A stretch of DNA of 64,000 nt from JADJLQ01 sp044227925. GTDB taxonomy: Bacteria; Bacteroidota; Bacteroidia; Chitinophagales; Saprospiraceae. Both the position numbers and the translations under genes were made by a program. Below, piece after piece: positions 45,801 through 55,042 of the stretch. The stretch's first letter is position 1; each line of letters starts with the position of its first letter. The stretch covers positions 1 to 64,000 of the forward strand of contig JBGAVW010000021.1 of NCBI GenBank assembly GCA_044227925.1. Direction: 5' to 3'. The notes beneath the pieces are model-generated. The model was not told the DNA's origin. It saw only the letters and a list, made by a program, of their open reading frames with translations, and did not search any database.

Positions 45801-47620
45801 TGATAGAAAATAAGGAATATAAAAAAGTTAGCTTTGGCACAAAGTCCACACTGAAACGGTATCGTGATGACGGTTCCATTCTATATTATTTAAATGAAGA
45901 TTTACAACCCTGTCCAAAACATATTATTGAAAAATTAGTCTTTTATGCTACTCAAAAATGCGATCATCCCTTTTTGGCCCAAAAAAATAGTGATCATAAT
46001 TGGATTAAGATAAGTTATGGTGAAACTTGGAAAAAAGTACGGCGAATAGCTTCTTATTTGTTGCGGACTGAATGGAATGAAGGGGATACTATAGCAATAC
46101 TTTCTGAAAATAGCATTGAACATGCATTATTGGCTTTGGCCGCTTTATCCATTGGAATTCCTTATTCACCTATCTCACCTGCCTATTCGCTGGCTTCACA
46201 CGAACTTGATAGATTTCATCATTGTATTTCAGTATTACACCCCAGACTGGTCTTTGCTCAGGATAGCGATAGATATCAACGATCTTTACTGCATGTTGCC
46301 CAGTATTTTCCCAGTGCTGAAATAGTGACAGCTGCTGGCAGTAAATCATATAAGTCCTTTTATGAATTACTTAATGAATCAGAAACGGATATCCTTGATG
46401 AGGTGATTGAAAGATTATCTGACAACCATGTCGCAAAAATCTTATTCACATCAGGTTCTACGGGTCAGCCTAAAGGAGTTATCAATACACAAGGCATGTG
46501 GTGTGCCAACTTACAGCAGATCACACAGGCAATGCCATTTTTGGCAGAAAAAGCTCCTGTCCTGATTGATTGGTTGCCCTGGAATCATACGTTTGGTGGT
46601 AACCATAATTTTGGTTTGGCATTATATCACGGAGGTACTTTATTTATTGATGAAGGAAAGCCTACTCCTCAAGGAATAGAGAAAACGGTTCAAAACTTAA
46701 AGGAGGTCGCTCCAACTGTTTATTTTAATGTTCCAAAGGGATTTGAAATGCTCATTCCATATTTTGAAAACGATAGAATGTTACGGGATCTATTTTTTTC
46801 AAATTTAAATATGATCTTTTATGCCGGTGCCAGCCTGTCTCAAGCTGTTTGGAACAAATTAGAAGAGTTGTCTGTACTTTCTATTGGTGCAAAAGTGCCC
46901 ATTATCACCGGACTTGGATGCACAGAGTCAGGACCTTCAGCCATGTTTGCAAATTGGCCTGGAGCATACTCAGGATTATTGGGAGTACCGGTAGCCGGAT
47001 TAAAAGTAAAATTATCAAAAGATGGAGATAAATATGAAGCCAGATATAAAGGGCCGAATATTACTCCAGGCTATTGGAAACACAAAGAGGCCACCGAGAA
47101 TGCATTTGATGAGGAAGGGTTCTATAAAACCGGGGATGCAATACGATTTGTCTCTCAAAACCCCGATGATGGTTTATTATTTGATGGCAGGATTGCAGAA
47201 GATTTTAAATTATCTACTGGTACCTGGGTAAATGTTGGAATGTTAAAAGCCTCCATCATCTCTTCCGGAGCTCCATTGATACAAGATGTAGTATTGACCG
47301 GACTCAATCGTGATTTTGTTGGTGCTTTATTATTTTTACATTACACTGCATGCCTCGAATTAACAGGATTAAATGACGGAACAACAATGGAAAAATTAAG
47401 TCAACATATTAAAATAGTTACATTTTTGGATGAATGGCTTTCCTTGTTCAATTCAGGATCTGCTGGTAGTTCTACTACAGTAAAAAAATATATTATTGCC
47501 ACTGTACCTCCCTCTATGGAAAAAGGGGAGATTACAGATAAGGGATCATTAAATCAAAGAGCAGTACTCACCCATAGATCAGAACTTATAAATACGATGT
47601 ACGACGAACCATGGAGATAA
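45800..47620 (+). CDS. Feruloyl-CoA synthase-type AMP ligase
   Basis: The 606-residue enzyme has the AMP-binding motif FTSGSTGQPKGV near 216-227, LIDWLPWNHTFGGNHN and FYAGASLSQAVW, which are typical of feruloyl-CoA synthases rather than 4-coumarate ligases of plants. It activates ferulate, p-coumarate or caffeate with ATP and CoA. It overlaps both neighbours (one base with the hydratase, 10 bases with the SDR), a strongly coupled operon. Confidence 0.9.
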   Translation: MIENKEYKKVSFGTKSTLKRYRDDGSILYYLNEDLQPCPKHIIEKLVFYATQKCDHPFLAQKNSDHNWIKISYGETWKKVRRIASYLLRTEWNEGDTIAILSENSIEHALLALAALSIGIPYSPISPAYSLASHELDRFHHCISVLHPRLVFAQDSDRYQRSLLHVAQYFPSAEIVTAAGSKSYKSFYELLNESETDILDEVIERLSDNHVAKILFTSGSTGQPKGVINTQGMWCANLQQITQAMPFLAEKAPVLIDWLPWNHTFGGNHNFGLALYHGGTLFIDEGKPTPQGIEKTVQNLKEVAPTVYFNVPKGFEMLIPYFENDRMLRDLFFSNLNMIFYAGASLSQAVWNKLEELSVLSIGAKVPIITGLGCTESGPSAMFANWPGAYSGLLGVPVAGLKVKLSKDGDKYEARYKGPNITPGYWKHKEATENAFDEEGFYKTGDAIRFVSQNPDDGLLFDGRIAEDFKLSTGTWVNVGMLKASIISSGAPLIQDVVLTGLNRDFVGALLFLHYTACLELTGLNDGTTMEKLSQHIKIVTFLDEWLSLFNSGSAGSSTTVKKYIIATVPPSMEKGEITDKGSLNQRAVLTHRSELINTMYDEPWR

Positions 47621-48378
47621 AATCAAAAACATTTTTGGTCTCAGGCGGTGCAGGCGGCCTTGGATTGGCCACTGCCCAAATGCTTATAAAAGAATTGGGC
47701 AATGTAGTACTGCTTGATATTAATTCAGAAATAGGGGTGCAGCAACAAAATCTTCTTGGTGATCAAGCTTTATTTTGCAAAGTGGATGTCACAGAAGAAA
47801 CATCTATCCTTACAGCAATTGATCTGGCGAAAAGAAGATTTGGAAGTATACATGGCTTGATTAACTGTGCTGGAATAGGGACTGCTAAAAGGGTCTTAGG
47901 CAAAGAAAATGTATTTCCGTTGGATGATTTCCAAAAAGTAATTAATATAAACCTGTCAGGCTCTTTTAATACACTGCGCCTGGTTGCAAATGAAGTACAA
48001 TATAATATACCCAATGAATGGGGAGAGAGAGGTGTAATTATAAATACGGCCTCAGTGGCTGCATATGAAGGGCAAATTGGACAGGCTGCCTACTCAGCTT
48101 CCAAAGGAGGTATCGTTTCCATGACTTTACCAATTGCCAGAGAATTAGCCCGGTTCGGAATTAGAGTCATGACCATAGCACCAGGACTATTTGAAACACC
48201 TATGATGAATACTCTTTCTGCAGAGGCAAAGGCTTCATTAGAGTCACAAATACCTTTTCCGGCAAGATTAGGCAAACCATCAGAATTTGCTATGCTGGTA
48301 AAGCAAATAATAGAAAACCCGATGCTCAATGGAGAAGTGATACGTTTGGATGGAGGGATGAGGATGAAGGAAAAATGA
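47611..48378 (+). CDS. SDR 3-hydroxyacyl-CoA dehydrogenase of the side-chain pathway
   Basis: The 255-residue protein has GGAGGLG near 12-18 and the catalytic Ser148, Tyr161 and Lys165, resembling type-10 17-beta-hydroxysteroid/3-hydroxyacyl-CoA dehydrogenases. In the phd/cou pathways an enzyme of this kind oxidises the hydrated hydroxycinnamoyl-CoA to the beta-keto thioester. Its start overlaps the synthase gene by 10 bases. Confidence 0.85.
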   Translation: MEIKSKTFLVSGGAGGLGLATAQMLIKELGNVVLLDINSEIGVQQQNLLGDQALFCKVDVTEETSILTAIDLAKRRFGSIHGLINCAGIGTAKRVLGKENVFPLDDFQKVININLSGSFNTLRLVANEVQYNIPNEWGERGVIINTASVAAYEGQIGQAAYSASKGGIVSMTLPIARELARFGIRVMTIAPGLFETPMMNTLSAEAKASLESQIPFPARLGKPSEFAMLVKQIIENPMLNGEVIRLDGGMRMKEK

Positions 48379-48417
48379 TGGAATTAGGATTTAGAAAATG
48401 GTTAATTTTTAAGTAAA

Positions 48418-48609
48418 ATGCTTGATAAAAAATTATTACAAGAAAGATTTAAAAAATTAGCAATTACATTCGTAAAATTTGCTGATGATTTGCCAGATAA
48501 AGGTGGATTCTGGACTGAAAAAAATCAAATCATTCATAGCATATCAGCTATAAAAACTTCAGGAATGAATCATCATAAATCTCTATTCATAAAATCCCCA
48601 AATTCTTAA
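48418..48609 (+). pseudogene. Degraded four-helix-bundle (bS23-like) protein fragment
   Basis: This 63-residue frame has LLQERFKKLAITFVKFADDLP followed by QIIHSISAIKTSG, which matches, in shape and spacing, the N-terminal helix and following Q-[IL][IL]-S segment of the small four-helix-bundle proteins common in Bacteroidota. The rest is missing. It lies between the SDR and amidohydrolase genes, interrupting an otherwise compact cluster, and is followed directly by a heptamer array. I may be over-reading a chance ORF. Confidence 0.4.
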
Positions 48610-48650
48610 TTCCTAATTCCGCATTCACAATTCCAAATTCGACATTCCCA
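48602..48650 (+). repeat. Heptamer repeat, seven ATTCnnn units
   Basis: ATTC starts at 48602, 48609, 48616, 48623, 48630, 48637 and 48644, exactly every 7 bases. The last unit runs into the ATG of the amidohydrolase at 48650. The three bases between are variable. Degenerate heptamer repeats are known from intergenic DNA of other bacteria; how they affect the start of this gene is unknown. Confidence 0.85.
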
Positions 48651-49519
48651 TGCTTGACTTAAATAAACTTATCGCAATTGATGTACATACACATGCTGAG
48701 GTATCCTGTTCTCAACCAGCTGATGATTATCGTCAAGAATTAGATACTGCCTTTGGAAAATATTTCAAATCAGATAAAAGGCCTACAATGCAAGAAACTG
48801 CTGACTATTACCGAAGTATTAATATCGGATTAGTTATGTTTACCATTGATTCTGAGCATACGGTGGGTAAGAGAAGAATTCCGAATATTGAAGTAGCAGA
48901 ATGTGCTCTGAAAAATAACGATATCATGATTGCTTTTGCCAGTATAGATCCACATAAAGGTCGGATGGGTGCACGGGAAGCCAGAGATCTGATAGAAAAT
49001 TTTGGTGTAAAAGGATTTAAGTTTCATCCTACAGTACAAGGATTTTACCCATATGATAAAATGGCTTATGCCCTGTACGAGGTAATCGCCGAATATAAAT
49101 TACCTATGTTGTTTCATTCCGGACATTCAGGCTATGGCTCTGGAGTTAAAGGGGGTGGGGGCTTGAGACTAGAATATTCTAATCCAATGCATTTGGATGA
49201 TGTTGCAATTGATTTTCCTGATAATCCTATTATAATTGCTCATCCCAGCTGGCCTTGGCAAGATGAAGCTTTATCGGTGGCTATGCATAAACCCAATGTA
49301 TATATTGATTTGTCAGGATGGTCACCAAAATATTTTCCGAAACAGTTAATTCAATATGCCAATACATTATTAAAAGATCGGATGTTGTTTGGCACAGACT
49401 TCCCTCTCATTACACCGGAGCGATGGATGAAGGACTTTGAGGAAGCTGGATTTAAAGACGAAGTGAAGCCATTGATATTAAAGCAAAATGCCATAAGGAT
49501 GCTGGGGCTAAGCACATAG
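48650..49519 (+). CDS. Metal-dependent amidohydrolase-family hydrolase, CouO/PhdC-like
   Basis: The 289-residue protein is an amidohydrolase-2 barrel: His13 and His15 (DVHTH), a His in FKFHPTV, another in HSGHSGYG, HPSWPW, and the late Asp in FGTDFPL are metal ligands or catalytic. In actinobacterial phd/cou clusters an amidohydrolase with the same neighbours is proposed to cleave the beta-keto thioester, giving the benzoate and acetyl-CoA. That role here is inferred from gene context. Related decarboxylases are the main alternative. Confidence 0.8.
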   Translation: MLDLNKLIAIDVHTHAEVSCSQPADDYRQELDTAFGKYFKSDKRPTMQETADYYRSINIGLVMFTIDSEHTVGKRRIPNIEVAECALKNNDIMIAFASIDPHKGRMGAREARDLIENFGVKGFKFHPTVQGFYPYDKMAYALYEVIAEYKLPMLFHSGHSGYGSGVKGGGGLRLEYSNPMHLDDVAIDFPDNPIIIAHPSWPWQDEALSVAMHKPNVYIDLSGWSPKYFPKQLIQYANTLLKDRMLFGTDFPLITPERWMKDFEEAGFKDEVKPLILKQNAIRMLGLST

Positions 49520-49531
49520 ATTCATTTTACA

Positions 49532-50263
49532 TCACACAATTTTGTCCCTGATAGAATTTAAAAAATGCTCTTTGTATTTTTCACCAATAGGTATTTCTTT
49601 TTTATCCAGCAGTATTCTGTTGCCGTCTATGCTCTTTATAAAATGATTGTTTACAAAAAAGGATTTATGAACTCTGATGATATAGGGAAACAGTGCTAAT
49701 TTTTGCTCCAGATCTTTCATGGTAGAAAGGGTCAGTTGTCTCTCCGATCGGGTTTGAATAGAAATATAGTTACCCAAAGCTTCTACATAAACTACCTCAG
49801 GTACATTGATTTTAATTAACTTTCCCTTGTGTTCCGAACGGATGAACACAAAATCTGTTTTTTCTTTGTAGACTTTTGACTCGCTATTGGTTTCAGGTGC
49901 AGCTACAGTGCTCATTACTTTCTGTACTGATTTTAGAAACCGATCAAATAAAATTGGTTTCAGCAAATAGTCTACAACATTAAATTCATAACTTTTAAGA
50001 GCATAGTCGGGAAAAGCAGTGGTGAATATGACTTTGCAATGGGTCGGAATCAATTTTATAAGTTCCATACCATTCAGCCCTGGCATCTCAATATCCATGA
50101 AAATCAAATCAACAGGATGTTGTTGAAGGTATTGAAAAGCCTCTACCGGCCGGGTAGTACTGAATTCCAGTCGAAGCATAGGTGTTTCTGAAATAAAATG
50201 TTCTAATACATGTATTGCGTGTTCTTCATCATCTACTATTATACAAGATATATTATTTACCAT
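49532..50263 (-). CDS. LytTR response regulator
   Basis: The 243-residue protein has a receiver domain with phospho-acceptor Asp57 (FMDIEMPG) and a C-terminal LytTR DNA-binding domain starting near residue 140 (VYVEALGNYISIQT). It pairs with the sensor at 50257, overlapping it by 7 bases. It probably controls genes nearby, but no LytTR target could be identified. Confidence 0.92.
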   Translation of the reverse strand: MVNNISCIIVDDEEHAIHVLEHFISETPMLRLEFSTTRPVEAFQYLQQHPVDLIFMDIEMPGLNGMELIKLIPTHCKVIFTTAFPDYALKSYEFNVVDYLLKPILFDRFLKSVQKVMSTVAAPETNSESKVYKEKTDFVFIRSEHKGKLIKINVPEVVYVEALGNYISIQTRSERQLTLSTMKDLEQKLALFPYIIRVHKSFFVNNHFIKSIDGNRILLDKKEIPIGEKYKEHFLNSIRDKIV

Positions 50264-51240
50264 ACTATACTAAGTTGAACAATAAAGGTGCTTCCGGTTT
50301 TAGAAATATGTAGTGCATGTCTGCCTGGATAGGCTATGGCTAACCTTTTTTTTGTGTTTTCGATTCCAATACCGCTTGTAGTGTTATTGGATTTTTCAGA
50401 AATTTTATTTTCAATCTGAAAGGTTAGTCCCTGAGCATTAGATTGTAAATATATTTTTAACGGAAAAGAAGAGTCGTGCAAATCTCCATGTTTAAACGCA
50501 TTTTCCACAAAATTCATTATTATCATGGATACTATTTTCTGTTCGGGGTTGGAGATGCTTTGCTCGAATAAAATTTGAAGTTTATTGCTGAAGCGCAACT
50601 GTTGCAATTCAATATAATGATTGATCTGAATGATTTCGTCGTGTAGTGACGCTTGCCCATTGCCCTGGGTACTGCCAATGGAATACCGCATCAGTTCAGA
50701 TAATATTCCGATACCTCTTGCCAAATCAGGTGATAAGGAAAGGGACTTGGAATAAAAATAATTTAACGTATTATATAAAAAATGTGGATTTATTTGCTGT
50801 TTCAGTGCACGTAACTCTGATTCCAATAATACTTTTTCCATCTCTGAATTTTTAGTATAATACCATAGAGCCAACGCTATTCCTATAAATCCAAGCGATA
50901 ACCTGAAATGTCTCCAGAACTCAAATTGCCAATCCTCATAAGAAGCTTCTTTTAAAAAGTCTACCCCTGCTACCAACGCCAAAATCAAAAAACGCAAGGC
51001 GATAGACAATAGTATTGCGGAAAGTGTTACAAGGAAGAGTGATATATACTGGTGAGTAAACAGATATCTGGGAAAGATGTACCCGAGGCATGTATAAAAT
51101 AGCAGGATTACCGGAATTTTAACAGAAGTAAGGTAGATCCAGAAAGATCGGTCGGCCTGTTCAGTACCTATGATGACAGTACATAAGTAGGCTAACCAGC
51201 CTATTATATGCCACCAGTATTGATTATTCCGCACATTCAT
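50257..51240 (-). CDS. LytS-type sensor histidine kinase
   Basis: The 327-residue protein has about four membrane helices in the first 125 residues. A cytoplasmic His-kinase domain with LKQQINPHFLYNTLN follows, where His153 is the phosphorylation site, and an ATPase segment with NAFKHG and GIGIENTKKRL. No sensing domain outside the membrane is visible, so the signal probably arises in the membrane. Confidence 0.92.
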   Translation of the reverse strand: MNVRNNQYWWHIIGWLAYLCTVIIGTEQADRSFWIYLTSVKIPVILLFYTCLGYIFPRYLFTHQYISLFLVTLSAILLSIALRFLILALVAGVDFLKEASYEDWQFEFWRHFRLSLGFIGIALALWYYTKNSEMEKVLLESELRALKQQINPHFLYNTLNYFYSKSLSLSPDLARGIGILSELMRYSIGSTQGNGQASLHDEIIQINHYIELQQLRFSNKLQILFEQSISNPEQKIVSMIIMNFVENAFKHGDLHDSSFPLKIYLQSNAQGLTFQIENKISEKSNNTTSGIGIENTKKRLAIAYPGRHALHISKTGSTFIVQLSIVW

Positions 51241-51458
51241 ACGTTGGAAATTTATCGGTGCTAAACTACCAATTCTTTTATGTTTTTACTAAATGGATTA
51301 TATGAAATCGAATTTCAAAAGGATGAACCCTTGTTTTCTGATGATGTATGGGTAAGCTTGATTTGGATTTGGTTGGTCATGGTTAAAGGCAGATTCAAAT
51401 AATATTTTTCTAATCATCGTAATCCGGTTTCAATTTTGAGTGATAAAAATTATAAATT

Positions 51459-52439
51459 ATGAAAAAAATTATTCTGTTGATCACTTTGATACATTATTTA
51501 ACCCTTCAATTTGCTCATCCGGGAACAGGCATACTGCAAAATAAAAAGGGTGAAATATTTTACACGGATTTATCCAGGGTTTGGAAAGTTTCCAGCGACG
51601 GAACTAAAAAGGAAGTGGTAGTCCCTGCTGTACATACTCATGATTTGTCTTTGGACCAGGAAGGCAATTTATATGGCGAACATCTTTGGTATGATGAGTC
51701 TTTAAAATCTAAATGGGGATTTTATGTCTGGAAATACGGGAAGGATGGGAGCTTGACTAAAATTATAAAGGATACGGACGGTTTTCGATCTGATTATAGT
51801 TTTACCAGGGATAATCAAGATCATATGTATTGGATTGAAGAAGGCAAAACAATTCACAATCTGGTTAGGAAGTCTATGACTGGTGAAATGGTGATTGTTT
51901 CTTCGTTTGAAGCGAGAGATATTCGTAAAACCTACTGCTCGCCTGGCGGAATGGTTTTTTATATTGATGATAATGATTTATACAGAATTGCTACTGATGG
52001 CGATCACACACCATCACTTATTGCATCCGATCTTGATGGTAAAAAAGGTATAGACCCCGGAAGAAAACCAAACAATAATACTATGGGCATCTGGGGCGAT
52101 GAATCAGGTAATGTATATGTAGCCGTTTACAATAAGAAATCCATAATCAAGGTGGACCCCATTTCGGGTATGACAAAAAACATGTACACCAGTCCTGTAG
52201 GCTGGGCTCCCTCCGGAGGGCTAATTGATATGGACAAGAGCCTTTGGGTAATGGAAAATAATATGGCCAATGAGGTTCGTGTTAAAAAGATCAAGAATAA
52301 GCTCAATGGTAAGGAAGTAGGTCCTTTAAATTCTAAACCTTTTTCAATATACATTTTGGGAATATTGATAATCACTATTCTCGTGGCCATCTTGATAGGA
52401 AATAATATAATTAAAGGATCAAAAGCTTTGATTATCTGA
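51459..52439 (+). CDS. Exported beta-propeller-like protein with C-terminal membrane helix
   Basis: The 326-residue protein has a signal-like N-terminus, then repeated strands with Asp-Gly or Asp-x-Gly turns (DLSLDQEGNLYGE, GDESGNVYVAVYNKKS) similar to NHL/SMP-30 propellers, and a C-terminal hydrophobic helix (SIYILGILIITILVAILIG) with positive residues after it. It probably faces the periplasm. Function is unknown. It lies between the sensor kinase and the acyl-CoA dehydrogenase. Confidence 0.7.
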   Translation: MKKIILLITLIHYLTLQFAHPGTGILQNKKGEIFYTDLSRVWKVSSDGTKKEVVVPAVHTHDLSLDQEGNLYGEHLWYDESLKSKWGFYVWKYGKDGSLTKIIKDTDGFRSDYSFTRDNQDHMYWIEEGKTIHNLVRKSMTGEMVIVSSFEARDIRKTYCSPGGMVFYIDDNDLYRIATDGDHTPSLIASDLDGKKGIDPGRKPNNNTMGIWGDESGNVYVAVYNKKSIIKVDPISGMTKNMYTSPVGWAPSGGLIDMDKSLWVMENNMANEVRVKKIKNKLNGKEVGPLNSKPFSIYILGILIITILVAILIGNNIIKGSKALII

Positions 52440-52498
52440 GTGAAAAACACATTAAAAGAATTGGTTGATTTATTCCGATATTGTAATCAAATAACAGT

Positions 52499-54268
52499 AT
52501 GAATTTAAATTCCACCTATTCAAGGCGCAATCTCGAATTTTTATTATTCGAAGTATTTAAAATACATGAACTAAAGAAATACCCTCATTTTGCCAATATT
52601 GATGAAGAAAGCGTACAGGGTTATTTAGATCTTTCTGAAACCATCGCTGAAAAATATCTTAGGCCCTTTTTTAAAGCAACTGATCAAATGCCAGCATCAT
52701 GGCATGAGGGTAAAGTTGCAGTGCATCCTGCAATTAAATCTTATTATGAGGCATATACCAGCCAGGGACTTATGGCAGCGACATTTGACCCCAAATTTGG
52801 CGGGTTTTGCCTACCCAAATCAGTCTATGCCTTAGGTGACTTTATAATTGGTAATGCACACAATGGTATGGAAATGTTTACCGCTTTGACTCATTCAGGA
52901 GCCAAATTATTATTAAGTTTCGCCTCAGATGACTTGATTGATCGATTTGTGCCCGGATTGATAGATGGTACGTTATCAGCGACCATGTGCCTTACTGAAC
53001 CCCAGGCAGGAAGCTCATTACAGGAGATATCAACTTTGGCTACTCTAAAAGGGGCTAATTATGTAATAAAAGGTCAAAAAATATTTATTAGTGCAGGCGA
53101 CCATGACATAACTCAAAATATCATTCATTTAGTATTGGCTAAGACCACTCATCAGCCTAATAAAATCTCTTTATTTGCAGTTCCAAAATATATCGACGAT
53201 AAACAAACCGCTAATGATGTATCATCCATTGGAATTTATCACAAAATGGGACAAAAAAGCACTCCTGCAGTGCATTTAGAGTTTGGAGCAAATGAAAATT
53301 GCAACGCCTATTTGATTGGGGAAGAAGGAAAAGGTTTGCAATATATGTTTCAAATGATGAATGCAGCCAGATTAGGCGTTGGGCTTGCCGGTACCTATAT
53401 GGCATCAGCTGCCTATTATATATCGTTGAAATATGCAAATGAGCGAATCCAGGGAAAGCGAAAGGATGAAACTGGATCTGTGGTGACAACGACAATCATT
53501 CATCATGCTGACATTCGTCGAATGCTGTATTTGCAAAAGTCGATTTTCGAAGGTGCCTTGAGCCTGATCCAGGAATGCAACCTGTATTTGGATTTAATTC
53601 AAGTGATTGACAATGAAGATCAAAAGGAAAAGTATCAAATCTTATTGGATCTTCTTACCCCGGTCGCAAAAACCTATGGATCTGAGAAAGGAATAGAATC
53701 TATTTCGCATGCAATGCAAATACTCGGTGGCTATGGATATACAGAGGATTTTAATATTGAACAATTGTATAGAGATGCAAGGATTCTTAGTATTTATGAA
53801 GGAACTACAGGTATTCAAAGCATTACATTATTAGGCAGAAATGTACTTGCAACAGATGGAAAATCCATATTATTATGGAAAGAAAAAGTAATTACCGATC
53901 TTGCCTCTGCTTTACCCGACGATCATTTTAAATACTATGTTGAATTATTGATGTCGGAAATCTCCAGGTTTGAAAACTGTATAACTCATTTGATCAAGGA
54001 TGCAAAAATGATTTCTAATGAATATGCATTGAGGGATGCCACTCTGTTTATGGAATATTTTGGAATCATTACTATTGGCTGGCAATGGATCAAACAAGGC
54101 ATAGTTGCAAAGAAAGCATTGAACGCACAAACACCTGAAGTTGATTTCTATAAATCCAAATTTAAGACCATGAAATTCTATTTTCAATACGAATGGGTAA
54201 AAGTGGATGGATTGGTCAAAATACTTTTGGCAGAGGATGATCTTACATATACTGAAAAATTTGAGTAA
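52499..54268 (+). CDS. Acyl-CoA dehydrogenase (DmdC-like)
   Basis: The 589-residue protein is longer than standard acyl-CoA dehydrogenases, because it has the DmdC-type C-terminal extension. FAD-site motif MCLTEPQAGSSL lies near 163-174. The catalytic Glu is in IYEGTTGIQS near residue 434. In phd-type clusters an acyl-CoA dehydrogenase converts phenylpropionyl-CoA to cinnamoyl-CoA, so saturated side chains could enter. This is inference; DMSP-like or branched acyl-CoA substrates are also possible. Confidence 0.88.
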   Translation: MNLNSTYSRRNLEFLLFEVFKIHELKKYPHFANIDEESVQGYLDLSETIAEKYLRPFFKATDQMPASWHEGKVAVHPAIKSYYEAYTSQGLMAATFDPKFGGFCLPKSVYALGDFIIGNAHNGMEMFTALTHSGAKLLLSFASDDLIDRFVPGLIDGTLSATMCLTEPQAGSSLQEISTLATLKGANYVIKGQKIFISAGDHDITQNIIHLVLAKTTHQPNKISLFAVPKYIDDKQTANDVSSIGIYHKMGQKSTPAVHLEFGANENCNAYLIGEEGKGLQYMFQMMNAARLGVGLAGTYMASAAYYISLKYANERIQGKRKDETGSVVTTTIIHHADIRRMLYLQKSIFEGALSLIQECNLYLDLIQVIDNEDQKEKYQILLDLLTPVAKTYGSEKGIESISHAMQILGGYGYTEDFNIEQLYRDARILSIYEGTTGIQSITLLGRNVLATDGKSILLWKEKVITDLASALPDDHFKYYVELLMSEISRFENCITHLIKDAKMISNEYALRDATLFMEYFGIITIGWQWIKQGIVAKKALNAQTPEVDFYKSKFKTMKFYFQYEWVKVDGLVKILLAEDDLTYTEKFE

Positions 54269-54307
54269 AAGGATGAAAAGTGGTATTACATAAATTTAAA
54301 AAAACAG

Positions 54308-54350
54308 ATTCATGATTTTCCGATTTCTAAATTCATGATTCTCCATTTTA
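54308..54350 (+). repeat. Second ATT-based heptamer-like array
   Basis: ATT recurs at 54308, 54315, 54323, 54331, 54338 and 54345, mostly every 7-8 bases, and ATTCATGATT occurs twice. Like the array at 48602, it runs into the start of an ORF that appears degraded. Confidence 0.55.
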
Positions 54351-54607
54351 TGAAGCCAAATGAAAAACCAGCCATCTCAATATTACATATAAAATCAATT
54401 ACTGATTTTTTGATTATTATGGAAATTGGCAAGCCAATTCATCCGGATATTATGTGTATAAGACAGGAAGATCAACCTGGTGGCCGACTCATGTATATGC
54501 CACTTTACAGAGCCAATTTTTTTCGTGTTATCCACTTTATTGATTCTAATATTTTATCACTGGTACAGGACAAAGTAAGAGATTACAAAAAACGGTTTAG
54601 TATTTAG
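54350..54607 (+). pseudogene. Truncated AraC-family regulator N-terminus, possible
   Basis: This frame has a sequence resembling the start of an AraC-type sensor domain (a helix, then HPDIMCIRQ and an RANFFRVIHF-like strand), but stops after about 85 residues. No helix-turn-helix segment is found in any frame downstream before the next gene. If correct, it is a lost regulator of the aromatic cluster. It may be a chance ORF. Confidence 0.35.
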
Positions 54608-54976
54608 TTTTCCAAGTAAACTGAAATCTTCGTAACGCAAAGGCAAACTTTTTGGAAACGATATTTATTTTACTGGTAAAATGGCGGGTATTGACATAAC
54701 GAACCCTAATTTTGCTGAAAAATCTATAACCTTCGATGTAGTGATGAATGGTCCCATAGCCCGCCCAAATCCAAACAACAAAGTACCACAATGGGGTGTA
54801 AAACAACCACAACGCTCAATAGAAAGGATTTTGGTGTCGGCGGAAAATTGGCAATTATGGTAAGCCGAAGAAATTAGTATAGGAGCCACTGGAGAGCTTC
54901 AAAATAAAAAGGAATAATTTATGGTTCAAGTATTATATAATTTTATTTTATAATATGTTTTAATATGCTGATAAAC
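54608..54976. other. Unexplained stretch between the AraC-like remnant and the terminator
   Basis: Open frames of about 60-75 codons overlap on both strands between 54597 and 54889, but none looks like a protein I recognise, and they exclude one another. The rest is AT-rich. No inverted-repeat ends or transposase motif are visible. I see no supported gene in it. Confidence 0.5.
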
Positions 54977-55020
54977 TAAAAGGCCTTACTTAATATTTGA
55001 TATTTATGTAAGGCCTTTTA
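54977..55020. terminator. Strong bidirectional terminator hairpin
   Basis: TAAAAGGCCTTAC at 54977-54989 is perfectly complementary to GTAAGGCCTTTTA at 55008-55020, with an AT-rich loop. The A and T runs at the ends serve both directions. It stands at the end of the NTF2-like gene's transcript on the minus strand. Confidence 0.85.
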
Positions 55021-55042
55021 TCTTTTTCCTTATTCCACCAAA

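Noticed and set aside
54681..54863. 60-codon plus-strand frame
   Set aside because: It overlaps other frames of equal length on the opposite strand and has no recognisable protein features.
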